Below, piece by piece: positions 7,223 to 15,456 of a DNA stretch of 64,000 nt; position 1 is the first letter of the stretch; each line of letters opens with the position of its first letter. This DNA comes from JAKACA01 sp050010115 (GTDB taxonomy: Bacteria > Actinomycetota > Acidimicrobiia > Acidimicrobiales > Bog-793). The DNA lies in NCBI GenBank assembly GCA_050010115.1, contig JBEKLQ010000005.1:1-64000 (forward strand). Direction: 5' to 3'. A program made the translations under genes and the position numbers. The notes beneath the pieces are model-generated. The model was not told where the DNA came from. It worked only from the letters and a program-made list of their open reading frames with translations, and did no database searches.

Positions 7223-10200
7223 TCAGATCTCCAGTCCGGCGGGCGGAGCCGGCTGTGACGACCCATGCACAGCGGTGGCGTTCTGCGGGTAGATGTGGCG
7301 TGGGGGGACGCCTCGGCCGGCCGGGCGGTGACGCTCGATTGCTTGCTGGGTGTCGACGGCCCGGTTGAGTTCGTTGATCCGGTCGATGAGCTCGGCGTGG
7401 GTGGCGATGAACCTGGCGCGAGCTTGCTGTACCGCTTCGAGTTCCCCGACTTGGCCAGCGAGTCGGGACTGTTCCCGAGCGAGGTGGTCGGCGTGAGGTT
7501 GAGTGAGTTGGCGCCAGGTGTTGTCCGCCTCGACGAGGACGGCGGCGCTGGTGTCCAGGTTTTGGCGGTTGCGGCGTCGAGCGAGGATCCCCTGGCCGGG
7601 GTTCTGGGAGGCGCGGCGAAGGTTCTGGTCGTGGACCCATCGGGCGCGCTGAAGGTCCTCGTAGCCCGCTCGGACGGAGGTCCCGGCCCAACGACCGGCA
7701 CCGGTCTTAAGGTCGGCGAGGTCCCGTTCGATGGCGGCTCGTTGGTCGCGTAGCTGGGCGAGTTGTTCGGTGACCCTCGGCGGGATCGTGGCGACGAGCT
7801 GGCGGCGCTCCGCCCGCAGCGCTTCCACGTGCCCGGCGGCGCTGGCCTGGTCGGCGACCCATTGTTGGCGGCGTTCGTCGTCCCAGGACCAGGCGAGACG
7901 CTGGGACGCATCCGACGGGTCGGGGGCGGTGACATAGACGTGGCTTGCCTGGCGGGCTCGGCTCATGGCGACATAGGCGAGCTCTCGGCCGCCGCCGTCG
8001 TCGAGGACATGAGCGACGTCCACCGTGGCGCCCTGGGCTCGGTGGCACGTGATGGCATAGCCGTAACCGAGGCGTTCCGCCCCCATGTCGTCGGCCCCCA
8101 TGTGAAGGGTGCGGCCGTCGGGGGTGACCGCCGTGATCGTCTGTGCTTCGGCATTGACCACAGTGACCTGCGCTGGCTGGGAGGTGACCCAGGCGCCGTT
8201 CGGTCCGGGGGCGAAGGTGATGATGCGGTCCCCGGCGCGATAGCGCCTTCCGCCGGGAGCGGTGAGCTCGGGGCCGGCGAGCCTCCCGGCCCGCTCGAAC
8301 AGCTCACGTGCGGCTTGATTGAGGGCTTCGACGTTGTCGCGGCGGTAGGCGAGCAAGAGGGTGTCTCGGCCGGCGTCGATATCGCTCGCCCAGGCGCGGA
8401 TCATGGCGGCAACCGCATGGCGGCGGTCGGCGGCGGGATGGATGCGCCCGTTTCGCGCGTACCAGCTGATGGCGGCGACGATGTTTCCGTGGCGGAGCTG
8501 GGCGAGGGCGGCGCCTTCGGCCGGGTTGGCCTGGCGGAGGTTGTCGGTGAGCGCCCACAAGTGTTCGGGGTGACGCTTTACGATGGCGGTGAGGGCTCCG
8601 CCGGGGCCGATGGCTCCGAGTTGGCGGTCATCGCCGACCATGACCAGTTTGCTCCCAGCCCGTTCGACGGCCGTGAGGAGACGTGCCAGGTCGACGTCGG
8701 CGGTCATGGCGCCCTCGTCGACGATGAGCACGTGCCGATCGCTCAGCGCCAGTGTGCCGTGCTCGAGCCGCCAGGTGAGCGAGGCGATCGTGCCCGACTC
8801 GATGCCGGCGCCGTCGGCGAGGTTCTTGGCCGCCTGACCAGAGGTGGCGGTCCCGACGACGCTGTAGCCGGCGGTTTCGAACCCGGCGCGCACCGCCGCA
8901 AGGGTCGTCGTCTTGCCCGACCCGGCGACCCCGACCACCACCTCGAGACGGTGGCCGCTCGTCAGCAATCCGACCGCCACCTGGCGTTGGGCGCCAGTGA
9001 GCGATCCACCGAGGTTCCCCTCGAGCTCCGCCACCGCCTCGAGGGCGGCCTGTTCACTGACCATCGGGCCTTCATCGCCAGTGAGCCGCTCCGCCAACTC
9101 GGCGATGCGCTGCTCGTCGGCGAGCACACAACGCGCGGCCCACACCCGCTCTCTGCACCCGGCAACAGCTGGCAACGCCACGGCGTCGTCGTGAACGAGG
9201 ACGGTGGCGACGGCCTTATCGAGCACAGAGAGCGGAAGGCCGTGGAGGTGGGGGACCACCGCCACGATCACGTCACCGCGAGTGAAGGTCTTCTCTCCAG
9301 CTAGGCGTCCGCCGGGAGCGAGCAGCTCGGCGGCGAGATCCTCGAGGTCGACAGCGACCGGCGTATAGGCGCGCCCGGCCGCCTCAACTTCGGCTACGAG
9401 GTCCGCCGGCGGGTGACCGGCGGCGACAAGGTCGGCCCGCCACCCGACGAGAAGGTCCGCCACCGGGACATGAGCTTTGCGGTCCCGGGTGGCCCGGGCC
9501 GCGACGGAGCGGGATGCGTAGGAGGCGTCGGCGCCGACTGCGGCGGTGATCTGGGCCGAGCGCGTTGAGTGCAGAGCGCACACCTCTGCAGGGATGCCGG
9601 CGATCGCCCAGCTCCCGAGCCGCCCCGATGCGCCAGGGTCGGCCACGATCCCATAGCCGAGCTCGACCGCCTTTGCCGCCGCCGACATCCGTCCGACCGC
9701 GGTGGCGGCGTGAAGGTGGTCGCGCAAGAAAGCGGTGTCGGCGCCCTTCCAGCCTCCCCGGGCGTCGGCCATGGCAACGGCGTTGGCGATGAGCACATGA
9801 TCATGGACCTGGGGGTCCCCGGCCCGGGTCGTCGCATGCCGAGAGGTCGCCCAGATGAGGCCGCCGGTTGCCACTCGGGTCTGTGCCCGGCCACGCCGGC
9901 CGCCGCTTTGCACGACGAGGCGGTCCAGGTAGGCCAGGGTGGCGTCGCGCTCGGCATCAGCGATCTCGTGCATGTCCTCGGCCCGGCCGATCACCCCCAG
10001 CTCGGCCACTGACTTGTGCGGCGAGACGACCAGCTCGAGCCCCGGACGGCGGCACCCGACGAGGCGCCGGCCGCTGGCCGGGTCGTGGGCGCCCCCGACA
10101 CCGAACACGGCTCTGTAGTCGCCCAGATCGACCTCGCCGTCGAGCCCGAGAAGCCCGCGGCCGCTGCCACCCCAGGTCATCGGGGTCTCGCCGCGAGACG

Positions 10201-10324
10201 CGTAGTAGGCGGCTGCAGCGGCCACAGGGTCATCGCCGCGGCCCGCCACGGTGTGCTCGTGGTACTCGACCGAGTCGACGCCCATCATCCGCATCCACGC
10301 CACCGCGCCGCACCCGCCTCTCAA
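7223..10324 (-). CDS. MobF-type conjugative relaxase with RecD-like helicase domain
   Basis: This TraA/TrwC-like protein of up to 1033 residues nicks oriT and unwinds the transferred strand. The N-terminal relaxase has a Tyr pair (AAAYYASRGE, Y40-41), the SPHKSVAEL motif near 101 and the HUH triad H163, H174, H176 (HATTRAGDPQVHDH). A helicase follows with Walker A GVAGSGKTTTL near 465-475 and Walker B VLIVDEGAM. The tail (about 840-1000) is rich in charged heptads, probably coiled coil. The listed start is TTG 10324; ATGs at 10294-10285 are likelier. No coupling protein or type IV secretion genes are nearby, so the gene is an orphan. Confidence 0.92.
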   Translation of the reverse strand: MRGGCGAVAWMRMMGVDSVEYHEHTVAGRGDDPVAAAAAYYASRGETPMTWGGSGRGLLGLDGEVDLGDYRAVFGVGGAHDPASGRRLVGCRRPGLELVVSPHKSVAELGVIGRAEDMHEIADAERDATLAYLDRLVVQSGGRRGRAQTRVATGGLIWATSRHATTRAGDPQVHDHVLIANAVAMADARGGWKGADTAFLRDHLHAATAVGRMSAAAKAVELGYGIVADPGASGRLGSWAIAGIPAEVCALHSTRSAQITAAVGADASYASRSVAARATRDRKAHVPVADLLVGWRADLVAAGHPPADLVAEVEAAGRAYTPVAVDLEDLAAELLAPGGRLAGEKTFTRGDVIVAVVPHLHGLPLSVLDKAVATVLVHDDAVALPAVAGCRERVWAARCVLADEQRIAELAERLTGDEGPMVSEQAALEAVAELEGNLGGSLTGAQRQVAVGLLTSGHRLEVVVGVAGSGKTTTLAAVRAGFETAGYSVVGTATSGQAAKNLADGAGIESGTIASLTWRLEHGTLALSDRHVLIVDEGAMTADVDLARLLTAVERAGSKLVMVGDDRQLGAIGPGGALTAIVKRHPEHLWALTDNLRQANPAEGAALAQLRHGNIVAAISWYARNGRIHPAADRRHAVAAMIRAWASDIDAGRDTLLLAYRRDNVEALNQAARELFERAGRLAGPELTAPGGRRYRAGDRIITFAPGPNGAWVTSQPAQVTVVNAEAQTITAVTPDGRTLHMGADDMGAERLGYGYAITCHRAQGATVDVAHVLDDGGGRELAYVAMSRARQASHVYVTAPDPSDASQRLAWSWDDERRQQWVADQASAAGHVEALRAERRQLVATIPPRVTEQLAQLRDQRAAIERDLADLKTGAGRWAGTSVRAGYEDLQRARWVHDQNLRRASQNPGQGILARRRNRQNLDTSAAVLVEADNTWRQLTQPHADHLAREQSRLAGQVGELEAVQQARARFIATHAELIDRINELNRAVDTQQAIERHRPAGRGVPPRHIYPQNATAVHGSSQPAPPAGLEI

Positions 10325-10664
10325 CCGAAGGTTGCAAACGTGTTCCGCTTTGATTGGGTTTATAGCAGTTGGAGAGTGAAGTAAAGGTGGTGATTTCGTG
10401 AGCGGTTAGCAGTGGTTAGTAATGGTAAATGATGGTCAGGAAGATCTGGTGTGATTGGTAATCGAGACGGGCGTCCGGTCCAGCGGTGAACAAGGAGGCG
10501 AGCTCGATTCGCACTCATAGCTTGGACGCGCCAACCGACGTTGAGTAGCGGTCAGCGGTGCCAGCAGCCGCTGGCGATGGTCACCGTTTGTGGAGGGCGA
10601 ACTGGCACTTAAGTGGGAGCCCATCGGGCACAGACGGAAGGACCGTTCACCAAAGGAGCCACCC
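10325..10664. other. Non-coding region between relaxase and HTH gene, candidate oriT
   Basis: There is no gene on either strand. The region is AT-richer than its surroundings, holds the phased GGT decamers and has a TATAAA hexamer on the minus strand (complement of 10359-10364) that could be a -10 for the relaxase. MobF oriT sites usually lie next to the relaxase gene, so the nick site may be here. No nic consensus could be assigned. Confidence 0.4.
10404..10443. repeat. Four phased 10-bp repeats upstream of relaxase
   Basis: Consecutive decamers GGTTAGCAGT, GGTTAGTAAT, GGTAAATGAT and GGTCAGGAAG run without gaps, each opening with GGT. The block sits in the least GC-rich part of the 10325-10664 gap, just upstream of the relaxase gene. 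Helically phased repeats there fit an iteron or an oriT accessory-protein site. Confidence 0.5.
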
Positions 10665-10907
10665 ATGACGACGACAAAGCCCCTCCCTCATCTCCTCACC
10701 ATCGAGGAGCTCGCCGATCACCTCGGTGTAACGGTCCGCCACATCCGCAGACTCATCGCCGAGCAGCGCGTGCCCTATGTGAAGTGGCGGCGTTTCATAC
10801 GTTTCGACCCTGACGAGATCGCATGCTGGCTCGACGACGCCCGTCACCCGCAACGACCGGATGAAGACCGCGCAGCCCTTGCCCCTCCAGCCGGCACGCG
10901 TCACTGA
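10665..10907 (+). CDS. Excisionase-like HTH DNA-binding protein
   Basis: This 80-residue protein starts at ATG 10665 with AAGGAG 7 bases upstream. The core LLTIEELADHLGVTVRHIRRLIAEQRVPYVKWRRFIRFDPDEIACWL is the winged HTH of the Xis/MerR-like 'helix-turn-helix domain 17' family, used by excisionases and plasmid regulators. The Pro-rich tail is probably disordered. Position beside the relaxase and divergent from it fits control of mobile-element genes or excision. No partner integrase is visible. Confidence 0.85.
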   Translation: MTTTKPLPHLLTIEELADHLGVTVRHIRRLIAEQRVPYVKWRRFIRFDPDEIACWLDDARHPQRPDEDRAALAPPAGTRH

Positions 10908-10928
10908 ACCTCGCGGGTCTCCCATCAC

Positions 10929-10964
10929 TTGCCTTCTGACGGAGCTGCCCGTACAATAGTACGG
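10929..10964 (+). promoter_or_regulatory. Sigma-70-type promoter with palindromic operator for the TA pair
   Basis: TTGCCT at 10929-10934 and TACAAT at 10952-10957 are spaced by 17 bp. A perfect palindrome CCGTAC-AATA-GTACGG (10949-10964) overlaps the -10 hexamer. This is the layout expected for autorepression by the antitoxin or the toxin-antitoxin complex. Confidence 0.75.
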
Positions 10965-10979
10965 ACAAGGAGGTCGGAC

Positions 10980-11255
10980 ATGACGGTAAAAGACAGGCGG
11001 CGCGAGGTGCGGATTTCCGCTTCGGATGACGACCTCTTGGCTGAGGCTGCCGGCCTAACGGGCGTGTCCGTCTCGGAGTTCCTCCTCGAGCGAGCTCTCT
11101 CCGACGCGGTCGCGCTCGTTGAAGCGCACCGCACGATCCGCCTCTCTGGCGAGAGCTACGACGCTTTCTTGGAGGCTCTTGACGCTCCAGTCCGGCCCCC
11201 CAAGGACCTCGTGGCGCAGTCGCGTCGCGCCCGGCGGCTCAAGCGAGCGGACTGA
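10980..11255 (+). CDS. DUF1778 (TacA-like) ribbon-helix-helix antitoxin
   Basis: This 91-residue antitoxin starts at ATG 10980, with AAGGAGG 7 bases upstream. Its N-terminus (REVRISASDDDLLAEAAGLTGVSVSEFLLERAL) is a ribbon-helix-helix fold of the DUF1778 family. The C-terminal part (about 50-91) would wrap the toxin. The toxin GTG follows the stop codon directly. It likely represses its own promoter through the palindrome upstream. Confidence 0.9.
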   Translation: MTVKDRRREVRISASDDDLLAEAAGLTGVSVSEFLLERALSDAVALVEAHRTIRLSGESYDAFLEALDAPVRPPKDLVAQSRRARRLKRAD

Positions 11256-11762
11256 GTGCGCGTCGAGCACCTCGACGACCATCACGACATCAGCACCTTC
11301 GCGTGCGGCGTCAAGGCACTGGACGATTGGCTACGTGCCTACGCGTTGGACAACCAGCGTCGCAACCTTTCGCGCACGTTCGTCCTGGTCGACGATGGCG
11401 GCCAGGTCATCGGCTACTACTCGCTGTCCATGGGGGGTGTACGCCGAGAGGAGTTGCCTCCTCGCTACGGTCGTGGCCTGCCCCGCTATGACATTGGGAT
11501 GGTCCTTCTCGCGCGACTAGCCGTGGATCGAGGTCACCAACGCATCGGGATGGGTCGAGACCTGCTCGTCGAGGCCATCGAGCGAGCAGCTACCGCTGGT
11601 GAACACGCGGCCGCCCGATTCATCGCTGTCGATCCCATCGACGAGGACGCTCGGTCCTTCTACGCCGCGTTCGGCTTCAAGGCTGTAGAGGGAGACGAGG
11701 GCGGACGGATGTACGTGCGCATCGACGAGGCGTTGGCGGCACTCGATGAGGGACAAACCTGA
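11256..11762 (+). CDS. GNAT-family acetyltransferase toxin (TacT-like)
   Basis: This 168-residue protein starts at GTG 11256, directly after the antitoxin stop. Known TacT-type toxins acetylate the amino group of charged tRNAs and stall translation. The opening (FACGVKALDDWLRAYA) and VIGYYSLSMGGV are typical of that subgroup, and the acetyl-CoA loop lies around RGHQRIGMGRDLLVEA near residues 90-105. The conserved C-terminal Tyr occurs in ARSFYAAFGF. Pairing with DUF1778 makes the toxin call strong; activity is inferred. Confidence 0.9.
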   Translation: MRVEHLDDHHDISTFACGVKALDDWLRAYALDNQRRNLSRTFVLVDDGGQVIGYYSLSMGGVRREELPPRYGRGLPRYDIGMVLLARLAVDRGHQRIGMGRDLLVEAIERAATAGEHAAARFIAVDPIDEDARSFYAAFGFKAVEGDEGGRMYVRIDEALAALDEGQT

Positions 11763-11841
11763 GTAAGGCAACGACCCCGGACGTGACGCCGGAGGCATGT
11801 CGCGTCCCACGGGGCCGGCGAGGGCAACAACACTCGTCGAG

Positions 11842-11871
11842 CCTCAGCGTCACCTCCCTCAGCGTCACCTC
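11842..11871. repeat. Exact 15-bp tandem duplication
   Basis: CCTCAGCGTCACCTC occurs twice in direct succession (11842-11856, 11857-11871), overlapping the 3' end of the broken DUF433 gene. It looks like a slippage scar. Confidence 0.8.
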
Positions 11872-12107
11872 GGCGACGGCTGGCGGGGGTGAAGCTCCTC
11901 ACGGGCGAGAATCGCCGCATAAGCGAGAGCCGCCGCGACCGCTCCGGCCGGAAGTGACGGGGTACTGGGCGTGGATCTGCTCTTCGGTCATTCCCGCGGT
12001 CAAGCAGTCGAGGACGACGCTCACAGGGATGCGCGTACCGCGTATCCGAGCCTGACCGTGTACGACCTCCGGGTCGGCATCGATGAGATCAGAGGGTCGC
12101 TCGCCAC
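11865..12107 (-). pseudogene. Frameshifted DUF433 antitoxin gene
   Basis: Reading the minus strand, one frame gives IDADPEVVHGQARIRGTRIP, continuing to MTEEQIHAQYPVT, the core of DUF433 antitoxins. A different frame then gives VAAALAYAAILAREELHPR, the family's C-terminus, ending at TGA 11865. The N-terminal start (GTG 12107, VASDPLIS) lies in yet another frame. Two single-base indels would restore a protein of about 78 residues. The gene therefore looks decayed, or the sequence has two errors here. DUF433 genes normally pair with a DUF5615 PIN-like toxin; only a short MTLRLDE-like opening is visible downstream. Confidence 0.7.
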
Positions 12108-12188
12108 GGCCTAGCAGCAGTTGCTGGTCGTGAACAATCGGACTAGGAAGCAGCTTGTCGCCAACAGACCACGACGAGGAGGACGGTT

Positions 12189-12551
12189 ATGGCAGGACTC
12201 GAGCGGAAGCGGTTCGACGACCCGGATGACACGCGGCCGTTTCGGGACAAGGGACACGTGGAGATCGTCAACATCGGCGATGGCGTCGTGGGTCGCGCCA
12301 CGTTTCAACCGGGTTGGAAGTGGTCCGACCATGTGAAGCCCATCGTCGGCACAGACAGCTGCCAGGCCGCGCACATCGGGTACGTGATCTCGGGTCAACA
12401 GGTCATCCTCATGGACGACGGCACCGAGCTCGAGATCGGGCCCGGTGACGTCGTCTCCATTCCGGCCGGACACGACGGCTGGACGATCGGCGACGAACCG
12501 TGTGTCGTGCTGGACTTTGCGGGGATGGCCGACTACGCGAAGCCGAGCTGA
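12189..12551 (+). CDS. Small cupin-domain protein
   Basis: This 120-residue single-domain cupin has a strong ribosome site (GAGGAGG). The beta-barrel core runs from VVGRATFQPGWKWSDHVKP through GYVISGQQVILMDDGTELEIGPGDVVSIPAGHDGWTIGDEP, with metal-ligand candidates H at about 43, H at 59 and H near 98. Proteins of this type are often mistaken for enzymes; many only bind small ligands. It may be accessory cargo, and its function is unknown. Confidence 0.85.
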   Translation: MAGLERKRFDDPDDTRPFRDKGHVEIVNIGDGVVGRATFQPGWKWSDHVKPIVGTDSCQAAHIGYVISGQQVILMDDGTELEIGPGDVVSIPAGHDGWTIGDEPCVVLDFAGMADYAKPS

Positions 12552-12562
12552 CACGCTGGCCC

Positions 12563-12577
12563 CCTCAGTTCCTGAGG
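12563..12577 (+). terminator. Hairpin after cupin gene
   Basis: CCTCAG-TTC-CTGAGG forms a perfect 6-bp stem 12 bases past the stop codon. Confidence 0.45.
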
Positions 12578-12643
12578 AGGTCCCACATCACCGAGCCGGA
12601 GCGTCATCCGATTCTCGAGTGTGAAGGCCGCAGCACCTCGACG

Positions 12644-12665
12644 AGCTGAGGACTAGCTGAGGACT
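12644..12665. repeat. Exact 11-bp tandem duplication
   Basis: AGCTGAGGACT is repeated back to back in the non-coding stretch 12552-12773, which otherwise shows nothing recognisable. Confidence 0.7.
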
Positions 12666-12773
12666 GAGGGCTTTGATGAGGCACAAAACCGCAGGTCAGA
12701 GCACCTGTTGAGCTGTTCCCCGCCTACAGGCCGACTCGCCACACACAGCGGCCCTGCGGGCACCGTCGGATCG

Positions 12774-13670
12774 CTACGCGGGAGGGATTCCCGGCAACTC
12801 CGGCATCGCAGGGTGGCGGAGCAGACGGTCGAGCAGCGAGTCGCCTCCGCCCTCTTCCTGCACCGCCTGGTGGATCACGTAGATGAGCGCTGGGATGGCC
12901 CAGAAGTCACCGCACACCCACAGGATCGCCGCGCCGATCTGCTGGTCGGCGAACGGCGAGAGCGTGACACCTGGGATGTGGTTGTAGGCGGCGTACCACG
13001 ACGCCGTGGTGAAGATGCTCATCGACATCGCCATGACGAACATGACGATGTTGCTCCCGACGATCGCACAGATCTTGCCGCCGGTTGACAGCCTGGGCTG
13101 AATCGGATGGGACGGGATGATCTGGAGCCAGAAGAAGACACCCGTCACGAAGAAGCTCGAGTGCATCAACCAGATGTGGACCGTCTGGTTGTTCTCGGCG
13201 AGGTCGAACAGCGCTGGGATGTGCCAGATCACCATCACCACGTTGAACAGCACCACAGCCACCGCTCCGCGGCTGAGGACCCGGCCCACGGCTCGTAGCG
13301 GCCTCGCCCAAGCGCCGAGTAGCACGCTCCGTCCCACGACTCGCCGGACTTTCACGGGAAACCCATGGATGAGCGGCAGCCACGGGGCGCCGAGGACGAT
13401 GAGGATCGGAGCGAAGAACATGATGAGGATGTGCTCGATCATGTGGACGAAGAAGTAATCGCTGGCCCAGAAGTCGATGGGGGAGTCGACGGCGATGAGC
13501 AGTAACGCCAGACCCCCGTAGAACGCCAGTGAGCGGCGCCTGCGTCTGCGGGTGGGTTCCTGCCGGGAGCGGCCCTTGAGGTGATGCAGACCGAGCTCGT
13601 GAAGCACGACGACCAGCGTGACGATGATCACGAACGGGTCGAAGGACCAGTGGTGAGTGAGATAGCTCAT
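12774..13670 (-). CDS. ctaG: Cytochrome c oxidase assembly protein CtaG (caa3 type)
   Basis: This 298-residue integral membrane protein of the caa3_CtaG family has about seven hydrophobic segments. Family-typical stretches include HMIEHILIMFFAPILIVLGAP near residues 77-97 and WHIPALFDLAENN near 150. The family helps insert copper into subunit I. The Arg-rich cytoplasmic loop (RRRRRRS, about 42-48) follows the first segment. It is divergent from the SCO-type chaperone gene, both serving oxidase copper-site assembly. A second CtaG-like gene lies at 15457-16275. Confidence 0.88.
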   Translation of the reverse strand: MSYLTHHWSFDPFVIIVTLVVVLHELGLHHLKGRSRQEPTRRRRRRSLAFYGGLALLLIAVDSPIDFWASDYFFVHMIEHILIMFFAPILIVLGAPWLPLIHGFPVKVRRVVGRSVLLGAWARPLRAVGRVLSRGAVAVVLFNVVMVIWHIPALFDLAENNQTVHIWLMHSSFFVTGVFFWLQIIPSHPIQPRLSTGGKICAIVGSNIVMFVMAMSMSIFTTASWYAAYNHIPGVTLSPFADQQIGAAILWVCGDFWAIPALIYVIHQAVQEEGGGDSLLDRLLRHPAMPELPGIPPA

Positions 13671-13861
13671 GATCGGTCTGGCTGCTGCCCGCCTGGCATG
13701 GCGTATTCGTCTCCTCGTTTCGTCGCGTTCGCTCCATGCTCGCGCGATCCATGAGCGTCGCGCAGCAGAGCAGGTAGGAGAGCACCCTGCGGCGTTTCAG
13801 TCGAGCGCCGGATGCCGTCACGCACCACTCCGACCTCGTTGGGGCAGTTACAGTCTCGACG

Positions 13862-14716
13862 GTGGACGACCAGAGCCGGCTTCTCGGCAACCACTCCGAG
13901 GTTGCCGATCATGGAGTTGAAGAGCCCGCTGTGCTCTCGGACTGGGACCGAGCTCTGGCGCTCTCCAGGGGGCCCGAAAAGCTGCCGCGCCGTGCCATCA
14001 CCTGGCTCCTCGTTGTGTGCGCCGTCCTGGGTCTCGGCGGCGTGATCGGCGACCACTTCTTCGATGGAGGGCTCGGTGCCTCGGCAACGCCCCCAGCGAC
14101 GACGAGTGGGAACCAGTCTCCTCAGGACCAGCTGCACGGGCCACTGGCGGCGATGATGGGGCTCAAGACTCTCAGTCCCCGGGCAGCGCCTGGGTTCACC
14201 CTCACGGCGTTGGACAGCAGGAAGATATCGCTGGCATCGTTTCGTGGTGATGTCGTCGTGCTGTCGTTCTTCGACTCTCGCTGCGACGACATCTGCCCCG
14301 TTCTCACCGGCGAGCTGTCACTCGCAGTCAAAGATCTCGGACGGAGCGCGTCCAGGGTCGTGCTCGTAACTGTCAACACCGACCCGCTCGCGACCTCGAC
14401 AGCTTCGGTCAGCCCTCTTGTGCGCCGGGTTGCCGGGTCACAACCGCGCTGGCATTTCCTCACCGGGACCATCCAGCAGCTGAACCGCGTGTGGAGCGCC
14501 TACGGCGTGACGATCGACGTCCAGAGGAGCTCGAGTCTCGTGGCCCATAACGACGTGCTGTATTTCATCGACCCAGAGGGCCGGCTACGCCTCGTGGCCG
14601 TGCCGTTCGCAGACGAGACCGTGCACCGCCGTTACAGCCTTCCAGCGGCGCTGGAGAGCCGTTGGGCGTCCGGAATCGCCGCAGAGGCACGTTCCCTTCT
14701 CGGAGCGCGCTCGTGA
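13862..14716 (+). CDS. SCO1/SenC-type copper chaperone, membrane anchored
   Basis: This 284-residue protein starts at GTG. One membrane anchor (AITWLLVVCAVLGLGGVI, about 45-62) is followed by an extracytoplasmic thioredoxin fold. The copper ligands of the SCO family are present: CDDIC (C141, C145) and H229 in SLVAHNDVLYFIDPEG. SCO proteins deliver copper to the CuA site of oxidase subunit II, which fits the adjacent operon. Its stop overlaps the next gene's start as GTGA. Confidence 0.88.
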   Translation: MDDQSRLLGNHSEVADHGVEEPAVLSDWDRALALSRGPEKLPRRAITWLLVVCAVLGLGGVIGDHFFDGGLGASATPPATTSGNQSPQDQLHGPLAAMMGLKTLSPRAAPGFTLTALDSRKISLASFRGDVVVLSFFDSRCDDICPVLTGELSLAVKDLGRSASRVVLVTVNTDPLATSTASVSPLVRRVAGSQPRWHFLTGTIQQLNRVWSAYGVTIDVQRSSSLVAHNDVLYFIDPEGRLRLVAVPFADETVHRRYSLPAALESRWASGIAAEARSLLGARS

Positions 14717-15432
14717 CGCAGCCGGCCAAAGGGGTCGAGGGCTTGAACGGTGCCGCTGGTAGGTCGCCTGTTGCCAGCCCGCGTGGTGCGGCCGGCGCCC
14801 CGCCGCGGCTATCTGGGACCGGGAGCGACGGAACATTACCGCCAGGCCCCTGGTACAAGCGCCGTACGTTCATCGTTGGGGCCGTGGTCGTCGCCGTGCT
14901 CGCCGTCACCGTGGTCACCGACCTTCCCCAGCACGCCTCTCGCGGAATCCAGATCTCGACTGACACGACCGTGATGCAGCAGGTGAACCAGTACCTCAGC
15001 CCGTGCGCGTACGCCGTCAACGAGACGTTCACGATCTTCCAGGAGCACACCGATCACCAGTTGACTGCAAGTGACGAGGCGACTGCACCCGGGCTCTTGC
15101 GCGACGACCAGGTGGCTTGTTCGTTGACCGACGAGTCCATGGACAATTTGGGGAACGTCGAGGTGCCGGGATCGGCGGCGGGAAAACAGCTCCAGCAGCT
15201 CGTGGGCACGGTGACGCTCTGGGCGACCTCTGACGCCCTGGCTGCGATCGAGGCGATTCAGACCCTCTGGACGGACCCGTCGAACGCGTCGGCGCGACAG
15301 CAGCTGAGCAAGGCGGAGCGGACACTCACGTCTGACCGGAAAGCGGCGCTGGCCAACCTCGCCACAGCAGATCACGTGCTCGACGCCCGTCTTCCCGTGC
15401 TGAAGATGCCCCAGCTGCCCACGCCGTCGTAA
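14713..15432 (+). CDS. Membrane-anchored protein of unknown function beside oxidase genes
   Basis: This 239-residue protein is coupled to the SCO gene by a GTGA overlap. The N-terminal 45 residues are Pro/Gly-rich and probably cytoplasmic. One membrane segment (FIVGAVVVAVLAVTVVTDL, about 54-72) leads to a helical extracytoplasmic domain of about 165 residues with two Cys (LSPCAYAVNE, QVACSLTDES) that could form a disulfide. No named family was recognised. Co-transcription with SCO suggests a role in oxidase assembly or the periplasmic face of the oxidase. Confidence 0.75.
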   Translation: MTQPAKGVEGLNGAAGRSPVASPRGAAGAPPRLSGTGSDGTLPPGPWYKRRTFIVGAVVVAVLAVTVVTDLPQHASRGIQISTDTTVMQQVNQYLSPCAYAVNETFTIFQEHTDHQLTASDEATAPGLLRDDQVACSLTDESMDNLGNVEVPGSAAGKQLQQLVGTVTLWATSDALAAIEAIQTLWTDPSNASARQQLSKAERTLTSDRKAALANLATADHVLDARLPVLKMPQLPTPS

Positions 15433-15456
15433 AGCGCCGGGACCAGGGTCCTGCCG

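Noticed and set aside
7763..9304. A 513-codon open frame on the + strand inside the relaxase gene
   Set aside because: It is the antisense shadow of a clear MobF protein; the translation is low-complexity and matches no domain.
11763..11864. DUF5615 PIN-like toxin after the DUF433 remnant
   Set aside because: Only a short MTLRLDE-like opening is visible before the frame diverges into the antisense of the GNAT gene, too little for a gene call.
13667..14137. A 156-codon minus-strand frame upstream of ctaG
   Set aside because: It overlaps the SCO gene antisense and has no domain features.
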